23,920 bases of DNA from Plakobranchus ocellatus (Eukaryota; Mollusca; Gastropoda; Plakobranchidae), in NCBI GenBank assembly GCA_019648995.1, contig BLXT01000588.1, forward strand, positions 3,822,024 through 3,845,943, written 5' to 3'. The notes beneath the pieces are model-generated. The model ran no database searches. It was not told the DNA's origin and saw only the letters and a list, made by a program, of their open reading frames with translations. Each line of letters begins with the position of its first letter. The stretch's first letter is position 1. Position numbers and translations under genes: made by a program. Below, in pieces: positions 22,275 to 23,920 of this stretch.

Positions 22275-23496
22275 GTCCACCTCTATTTTCATATCATTCT
22301 GTTATGCATTGCAGCTAACAAAACCCATTATTTAGAATGCACTCCTTTTGTAATTTTTTTTTTGCAAGCCTGTAATATCTTTATTCAATTCATCGTTCCC
22401 TAATTCTTCCTCTTGCTTTTTGATCGCATTTACCTATATGATTGACTTGTATCATTTTCTAATTTTGGTTAAGTAAATGTTGCATCTATCAAAACTAAGT
22501 CTCATTCATTAAAAATTGCAATTATGGCTAACATCCTTTTTTTTTTTTAAATTTATCGGCTACATTTATTACTTTATAGGAGCATCTGTGCAGGATAGTT
22601 TCCTGCATTAAATTGTTACTGCACGGATGCCAGTTTTCCAATTTATACAAGATTTCCGACTTTTTTGCATTATTTTTATTACTTAAAAGTCAATTATACT
22701 TTAACTTCAGCTTTGTAAGAATTCTTTTAGTCTTTAGTACTATACAAGTTTCCTGCTTTTTTGTTAGAGGCCACTGGCATCCCTGTGTTAAGCCATTCCA
22801 TTTTGTAATGGTCCAAGTGTTTGCCATATTGGTATTAGCATTATCAGCCTTACTGAGCATTGATACATAAATTATAATAGCATAATGCTTTATGATCAGC
22901 CTATTGAGATTTTGCAAATAACATTTAAAGTACATTTGTTTTGCTCCTTGTTTGCTTATTTGGACTTGTTTCAAGGCATACTTGAGTATGTTTCATGACA
23001 TTTTCTTACTCTTTCCAAATTGTAATGATTAGTTTCATAGGCTCTCATTGTATGTGGATACATAAAAAAGCTGTAACTGTGACTAGGCATAATTTATTAT
23101 GAAACAAAAAATATAAAAAAAAAAAATGTTACTATACAATAAAAGAAATAACCTTTAGCATCAGTTCTGATCTGTTGAATTCAATCCAAATGGCTTGATG
23201 CAATTTTTTTTTCTTTTAAAATTAGACATTGTTTGATGGTAAATTTTGTTCCTTACATTGAAAGAGAACCAGAGTCTACTGTAGGTCATTAAATTGGGTG
23301 AAAAGTAAATGAGAAAAAGCCTTGGATTAAAATTACTCAAAATTGAAGAACACAAAATAAATTGTTTGAAAATTCAAAGTGTATTAATCTGGTATTCAAA
23401 ATAAATCATAGCTCTGATAATAGTTACTTTTATCTCTTTCTTTCCCTTATTTTTGCTTAGGATCTAGATGACAGCCACATGACCTCTACTTTCTAG
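4382..23496 (+). CDS. PKD2: Polycystin-2 (TRPP2) cation channel, complete spliced coding region
   Basis: Seen: 16 coding exons join in phase to 841 codons, plus 4 (microexon, 845 aa) or 11 (distal exon, 852 aa) C-terminal residues. Human PKD2 is 968 aa; most of the difference is a short N-terminus. Approximate domains: S1 101-122; TOP/polycystin domain 123-325 with C209 and C222 spaced like the human disulfide pair, GSSHWG near 258-263 and sequons N178 and N278; S2 347-371; S3 388-408; S4 440-458; S4-S5 linker with RCAKDL; S5 481-502; filter L524-G525-D526; S6 542-564 running into [12 protein letters not shown] loops 616-627 and 650-661; acidic Ser cluster 700-711; coiled coil about 728-778. 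Known of the family: tetrameric Ca2+-permeable channel of cilia and ER, partnering polycystin-1. Inferred: the same role here. PKD2L1-type paralogues are less likely because the coiled coil ([12 protein letters not shown]) and LVREELERW tail match PKD2. Confidence 0.96.
4481..5193 (+). other. PKD2 intron 1 (coding-exon numbering)
   Basis: 713 bases, GT/AG, AT-rich. The minus-strand ORF overlapping coding exon 1 here is a chance shadow. I see no repeat or RNA in it. Confidence 0.85.
5194..5326 (+). CDS. PKD2: PKD2 coding exon 2 (N-terminal cytoplasmic tail)
   Basis: Residues 34-77 plus the first base of Ser78. The acceptor ends in TATTATAG and the donor is GTAAGC at 5327. The segment is Ser/Ala-rich (SSSAKSSSS), then basic, ending GFCLRGVR, which leads into the conserved LW-TR pre-S1 motif of polycystin-2. 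There is no sequence similarity to the human N-terminus that I can see beyond this last stretch. Confidence 0.88.
5327..6574 (+). other. PKD2 intron 2
   Basis: 1,248 bases. It is mostly featureless AT-rich DNA, apart from a perfect tRNA-type A box at 6382-6393 described separately. Confidence 0.85.
6382..6393 (+). mobile_element. tRNA-like A box, possible SINE head remnant
   Basis: TGGCTCAGTTGG matches the RNA polymerase III A-box consensus TRGCNNAGYNGG at all 12 positions and is followed by TTAG as in real tRNA D-arms. No B box or cloverleaf is visible over the next 70 bases, so it is not an intact tRNA. A 5' fragment of a tRNA-derived SINE is the likeliest reading; chance is possible. Confidence 0.35.
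6575..6688 (+). CDS. PKD2: PKD2 coding exon 3 (pre-S1 and S1)
   Basis: Residues 78-115 plus one base. It reads [20 protein letters not shown], aligning to the human pre-S1 segment with its NRE-Y-K pattern, followed by [16 protein letters not shown], the S1 helix. Acceptor TTCTCAG, donor GTGAGT at 6689, phase 1. Confidence 0.95.
6689..7814 (+). other. PKD2 intron 3
   Basis: 1,126 bases of AT-rich DNA with a T13 run near 7543. Nothing else was recognised. Confidence 0.85.
7815..7942 (+). CDS. PKD2: PKD2 coding exon 4 (end of S1, start of TOP domain)
   Basis: Residues 116-158. It contains [19 protein letters not shown], matching the family's YYYT-xMS-LF segment at the base of the extracellular TOP domain, then SVEDFWR. 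Acceptor TTATCCAG. The donor is GTATGA at 7943; an overlapping GT at 7941 would break the frame with the next exon, so 7942 is the supported end (phase 0). Confidence 0.95.
7943..8980 (+). other. PKD2 intron 4
   Basis: 1,038 bases. It holds a near-identical 16-base direct repeat (8284-8299 and 8372-8387) and a 27-base alternating purine/pyrimidine stretch (8645-8671). No gene or RNA was recognised. Confidence 0.85.
8645..8671. repeat. Alternating purine-pyrimidine stretch, Z-DNA-prone
   Basis: 27 consecutive bases alternate pyrimidine and purine without error, built of TG, CG, CA and TA steps, with a GCATGT/ACATGC inverted pair at 8650-8663. Confidence 0.75.
8981..9136 (+). CDS. PKD2: PKD2 coding exon 5 (TOP domain)
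   Basis: Residues 159-210. It opens with the conserved LLNGLYWE and holds [17 protein letters not shown], one of the most conserved blocks of PKD-type channels. NMT at residue 178 is an N-glycosylation sequon. Cys209 is the first half of the probable TOP-domain disulfide. Acceptor TTCTTCAG, donor GTATTG at 9137, phase 0. Confidence 0.97.
9137..9951 (+). other. PKD2 intron 5
   Basis: 815 bases, AT-rich. The 68-codon minus ORF inside shows no family signature. Nothing else was recognised. Confidence 0.85.
9952..10061 (+). CDS. PKD2: PKD2 coding exon 6 (TOP domain)
   Basis: Residues 211-246 plus two bases of Ala247. [18 protein letters not shown] aligns to the human ECYD-Y-S-ED--PFG block. Cys222 lies 13 residues after Cys209, the same spacing as the human disulfide pair. 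Acceptor TTGCATACAG, donor GTAAGA at 10062, phase 2. Confidence 0.95.
10062..10663 (+). other. PKD2 intron 6
   Basis: 602 bases, AT-rich with a T-rich stretch near 10455-10490. Nothing else was recognised. Confidence 0.85.
10664..10888 (+). CDS. PKD2: PKD2 coding exon 7 (TOP domain core)
   Basis: Residues 247-321 plus two bases. It includes [18 protein letters not shown] and the family signature [19 protein letters not shown], nearly identical to vertebrate PKD2. The sequon NVT is at 278. Acceptor TTGTTCAG, donor GTAATC at 10889, phase 2; the split codon AG/G restores Arg322. Confidence 0.97.
10889..12109 (+). other. PKD2 intron 7
   Basis: 1,221 bases of AT-rich DNA. The only structured part is the nested hairpin at 11478-11518. 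Confidence 0.85.
11478..11518. repeat. Nested hairpin with CTGATGAG in its loop
   Basis: The inner stem TTTGGCC (11489-11495) pairs perfectly with GGCCAAA (11503-11509) around the loop TGATGAG. The outer stem ATCCAA (11478-11483) pairs with TTGGAT (11513-11518). CTGATGAG resembles the hammerhead-ribozyme core, but the partner GAAA and a third stem are missing. Confidence 0.6.
12110..12272 (+). CDS. PKD2: PKD2 coding exon 8 (end of TOP domain, S2)
   Basis: Residues 322-376. [15 protein letters not shown] closes the TOP domain and [20 protein letters not shown] begins S2. The exon ends VEEVLE, as in human EEILE. The acceptor is an unusual purine-rich TTTATAAAG at 12108-12109, but phase and homology both demand it. 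Donor GTAATA at 12273, phase 0. Confidence 0.96.
12273..12807 (+). other. PKD2 intron 8
   Basis: 535 bases, AT-rich, no feature recognised. The open frame running into the next exon (from 12715) is accidental read-through before the acceptor. Confidence 0.85.
12808..12918 (+). CDS. PKD2: PKD2 coding exon 9 (S3)
   Basis: Residues 377-413. [20 protein letters not shown] aligns to human [20 protein letters not shown], and the helix continues to INIYRT-like NIYRTIE. Acceptor TATTTGCAG, donor GTGAGC at 12919, phase 0. Confidence 0.95.
13201..13326 (+). CDS. PKD2: PKD2 coding exon 10 (S3-S4 linker and S4)
   Basis: Residues 414-455. [20 protein letters not shown] forms the linker, then [20 protein letters not shown] forms S4, aligning with the human AYWQ--FNNIAAVTVFFVW. 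It ends IK at the donor GTAAGC (13327), phase 0. Acceptor TTCTATCTAG. Confidence 0.95.
13576..13757 (+). CDS. PKD2: PKD2 coding exon 11 (S4-S5 linker and S5)
   Basis: Residues 456-515 plus two bases. [20 protein letters not shown] is the S4-S5 linker, then [18 protein letters not shown] and [19 protein letters not shown] cover S5 and the pore turret. Acceptor TATTGCAG, donor GTATGT at 13758, phase 2. Reading on past the donor gives a short AT-rich extension that does not match the pore, so the splice is real. Confidence 0.96.
13758..14647 (+). other. PKD2 intron 11
   Basis: 890 bases, AT-rich. It contains the 12-base palindrome GAATTCGAATTC near 13890 and nothing else I can name. The introns on either side of exon 10 (12919-13200 and 13327-13575) and intron 12 (14868-15165) are under 300 bases and featureless. 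Confidence 0.85.
14648..14867 (+). CDS. PKD2: PKD2 coding exon 12 (pore helix, selectivity filter, S6)
   Basis: Residues 516-589. [14 protein letters not shown] holds the pore helix and the LGD filter (524-526). [18 protein letters not shown] leads into S6, which ends [17 protein letters not shown], essentially identical to vertebrate PKD2. Acceptor ATTTCAG, donor GTAATA at 14868, phase 0. Confidence 0.97.
15166..15299 (+). CDS. PKD2: PKD2 coding exon 13 (first EF-hand)
   Basis: Residues 590-633 plus two bases of Ser634. It contains an EF-hand loop [12 protein letters not shown] (616-627) followed by WRQDLK, where human PKD2 has a degenerate loop before LNFDELRQDLK. Acceptor ATTTTAG. The donor after AAATC is GTACTT at 15300, a weak match to consensus, but it is the only one that keeps phase 2 into the next exon. 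Confidence 0.9.
15300..17050 (+). other. PKD2 intron 13, between the two EF-hand exons
   Basis: 1,751 bases, the longest of the constitutive introns. It starts at a weak donor (GTACTT), contains the minus-strand LINE fragment at about 15511-15961, and is otherwise featureless AT-rich DNA. Confidence 0.85.
15511..15961 (-). mobile_element. Degenerate LINE (non-LTR retrotransposon) 3' end
   Basis: On the minus strand an open frame runs from about 15961 to TAG at 15689-15691, with a TGA in frame just upstream at 15962-15964. It encodes [20 protein letters not shown] followed by [12 protein letters not shown], the pattern (HPL--F-LLPSGRR, then SF-P-AIR-LN) that I know from the extreme C-terminus of non-LTR retrotransposon ORF2 proteins. 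After the stop comes about 150 bases of UTR-like DNA, ending on the minus strand with AATAAAGAG and GAATAA repeats, like the short tandem tails of CR1/RTE-type elements. Only the last 90 or so codons survive, so it is a 5'-truncated dead copy inserted antisense to PKD2. The exact clade is not determinable here. Confidence 0.6.
17051..17168 (+). CDS. PKD2: PKD2 coding exon 14 (second, canonical EF-hand)
   Basis: Residues 634-673. [12 protein letters not shown] precedes the Ca2+-binding loop [12 protein letters not shown] (650-661), matching human DAEIEAIFTKYDQDGDQEL. Acid residues sit at loop positions 1, 3, 5, 9 and 12. Acceptor CTATTGCAG, donor GTGATA at 17169, phase 0. Confidence 0.95.
17421..17741 (+). 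CDS. PKD2: PKD2 coding exon 15 (acidic cluster and coiled coil)
   Basis: Residues 674-780. An acidic serine cluster, [12 protein letters not shown] (700-711), corresponds to the human region holding the casein-kinase-2 site and PACS-binding acidic cluster. [20 protein letters not shown] then [12 protein letters not shown] and AKLKRRE form the tetramer or polycystin-1-binding coiled coil, almost unchanged from vertebrates. Acceptor TTTTTGCAG, donor GTAATT at 17742, phase 0. Confidence 0.97.
18324..18509. repeat. 14-base direct repeats bounding a 158-base segment
   Basis: ATATTTGGGTCTGT occurs at 18324-18337 and again at 18496-18509, each preceded by CACA-like bases. The segment between is GC-richer than its surroundings. 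It might be a short insertion with target duplication, or chance. Confidence 0.4.
19248..19271. repeat. A24 homopolymer run
   Basis: 24 uninterrupted adenines on the + strand, 70 bases before exon 16. Length polymorphism or assembly error is likely at such a run. No retroposed gene is visible upstream. Confidence 0.9.
19342..19524 (+). CDS. PKD2: PKD2 coding exon 16 (C-terminal LVREELERW segment and Ser/Gly tail)
   Basis: Residues 781-841. [20 protein letters not shown] matches human [18 protein letters not shown]; the rest is a low-complexity Gly/Ser/Arg tail ending SAQNG. The acceptor (AATCAATAG) is poor next to a T10 run, but homology supports it. A few residues present in human between the coiled coil and this segment are missing, so a tiny exon in the preceding intron is conceivable. 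Donor GTAAGC at 19525, phase 0. Confidence 0.94.
20258..20275 (+). CDS. PKD2: Candidate PKD2 terminal microexon encoding SSDV-stop
   Basis: A long T tract plus CCAG (20254-20257) forms a strong acceptor. The 18 bases read TCG TCA GAT GTT TAA AAG and are followed by GTAAAC, a good donor. In phase after ...QNG this gives NGSSDV-stop (TAA 20270-20272), resembling the human end NGSSNVHV. The stop lies 3 bases before the junction, too close to trigger nonsense-mediated decay. It may instead be a terminal exon that is not spliced further; an AATAAA lies at 21338-21343. Confidence 0.6.
20841..20856. repeat. (TA)8 run
   Basis: Eight perfect TA units. Confidence 0.9.
21010..21060. repeat. Short tandem-like direct repeat, TATTGATCAT core
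   Basis: TATTGATCATTCAAATATAA at 21010-21029 is followed, 31 bases on, by TATTGATCATCAAATATTAT at 21041-21060. One base is deleted in the second copy. Confidence 0.7.
22211..22271. repeat. (TC)n dinucleotide microsatellite
   Basis: About 60 bases of TC units with one CC interruption near 22223. The 21600-21690 region upstream is also pyrimidine-rich. Confidence 0.95.
22582..22630. repeat. Hairpin with 12-bp stem
   Basis: GCATCTGTGCAG (22582-22593) pairs with CTGCACGGATGC (22619-22630) at 11 of 12 positions, the twelfth being a G-T wobble. A competing inner stem TGCAGGA/TCCTGCA (22589-22607) is also possible. Its function is unknown. Confidence 0.55.
23461..23496 (+). CDS. PKD2: Candidate PKD2 alternative last coding exon ([15 protein letters not shown])
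   Basis: The acceptor TTTTTGCTTAG ends at 23460 behind a T-rich tract. In phase after exon 16 it reads [11 protein letters not shown] then TAG (23494-23496). Polar acidic/serine residues would be ordinary for a PKD2 tail. If the 20258 microexon is included, this exon is 3' UTR only. I cannot tell from DNA alone which form dominates. Confidence 0.55.
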   Translation, partial: DLDDSHMTSTF

Positions 23497-23920
23497 AAGA
23501 AATGTGAATGAACCATTCTTGTCCAGAAGAGGTCAAATTTGTCTCAAGACCAACTATAAATGAGCCACCATTCCATCGTTCTTTGAGCTTGATTTCATGA
23601 TAATGTGTCAAAAGCTTTTTTGTAGTTATATTTTTTCGTTGTGATTACTTTAACAATACATTTTATGGTGTAACCTTTTCATAATTTTATTTGCTTACTA
23701 ACCAATCTAGATAAAAATCAAATTCACTCCTATTGTAAAGTGTTCAAGGGTGCTACTATTGCACACTTGATTACCAAATCTATGTTACATCAAAAAGTGT
23801 TTGCAAAAACTCAACAGTTTAGGCAAGAATATTGTCTGACATGAGTTCGTAATTGAAATGCATAAAGCAGCCTATTAAAATTTAAATTAATGGTTTCCAT
23901 TGAGAGTGCAACTTTTTTTT
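23497..23920 (+). other. PKD2: 3' untranslated region, probably running off the window
   Basis: AT-rich sequence after the distal stop with no long ORF. No AATAAA is present here; the variant ATTAAA occurs at 23874-23879, too near the end of the window to confirm cleavage. The true poly(A) site may lie outside. Confidence 0.5.

Larger units (their letters stand above)
19525..23460 (+). other. Large 3' intron or alternative 3' UTR region
   Basis: 3.9 kb between exon 16 and the distal last exon. It contains the microexon (20258-20275), AATAAA at 21338-21343 and 23138-23143, a (TA)n run, CT-rich DNA near 21600-21690, a (TC)n microsatellite and a 12-bp-stem hairpin (22582-22630). ORFs of 60-94 codons here have no recognisable features. 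Confidence 0.7.

Noticed and set aside
22613..22974. Overlapping plus and minus ORFs with hydrophobic stretches in the 3' intron
   Set aside because: AT-rich chance frames; no splice context, start context or known family.
1..23920. A novel multi-gene system, CRISPR array or operon
   Set aside because: All coding evidence belongs to one spliced animal channel gene; no regularly spaced repeats or compact gene cluster are present.

Overview
The window carries one recognisable gene, read left to right on the + strand: a complete polycystin-2 (PKD2/TRPP2) cation-channel gene broken into 16 shared coding exons plus two alternative ends. The sequence is AT-rich, the introns are 0.25-1.75 kb with a long 3' intron, splice junctions are GT/AG, and simple repeats and decayed transposons fill the introns. 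This is an animal nuclear genome. The protein is close to vertebrate PKD2 in the channel and coiled coil. However, it has a much shorter N-terminus and two apparently intact EF-hand loops, as has been reported for sea urchin PKD2, which points to an invertebrate. A lophotrochozoan, possibly a gastropod mollusc (CTAGATCT-rich intergenic DNA), is my best guess and is inference only.

Layout. Positions 1-4359 are 5' flank and probably a 5' non-coding exon plus intron. This part contains two TAG/AGT trinucleotide tracts, a GC-richer block (about 540-930) with CRE-like and CCAAT-like words, and a CTAGATCT-rich block (about 1540-2115). The first coding exon begins behind a clear splice acceptor at 4358-4359, and an in-frame TAA 15 bases before the ATG at 4382 fixes the start. 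Coding exons then follow at 4382-4480, 5194-5326, 6575-6688, 7815-7942, 8981-9136, 9952-10061, 10664-10888, 12110-12272, 12808-12918, 13201-13326, 13576-13757, 14648-14867, 15166-15299, 17051-17168, 17421-17741 and 19342-19524. All phases join without a frameshift, giving 841 codons.

The 3' end is ambiguous in an interesting way. An 18-base microexon at 20258-20275 would add SSDV and stop, and it resembles the human C-terminus. Skipping it to an exon at 23461 would add [11 protein letters not shown] and stop. Both ends finish in a class I PDZ-ligand pattern.

The protein order is: short cytoplasmic N-terminus, S1, extracellular TOP (polycystin) domain with its conserved disulfide pair, S2-S4, S5, LGD selectivity filter, S6, two EF-hands, acidic serine cluster, coiled coil, and a Ser/Gly-rich tail. 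It is expected to form a tetrameric Ca2+-permeable channel in ciliary or ER membranes, alone or with a polycystin-1 partner encoded elsewhere.

Non-genic items include a minus-strand LINE ORF2 tail in the 1.75 kb intron at 15300-17050, a perfect tRNA-type A box at 6382-6393, several hairpins, a long TC microsatellite, and a 24-base A run. I found no prokaryotic-type operon, CRISPR array or novel gene system; the window is an ordinary animal gene locus with several details worth checking.
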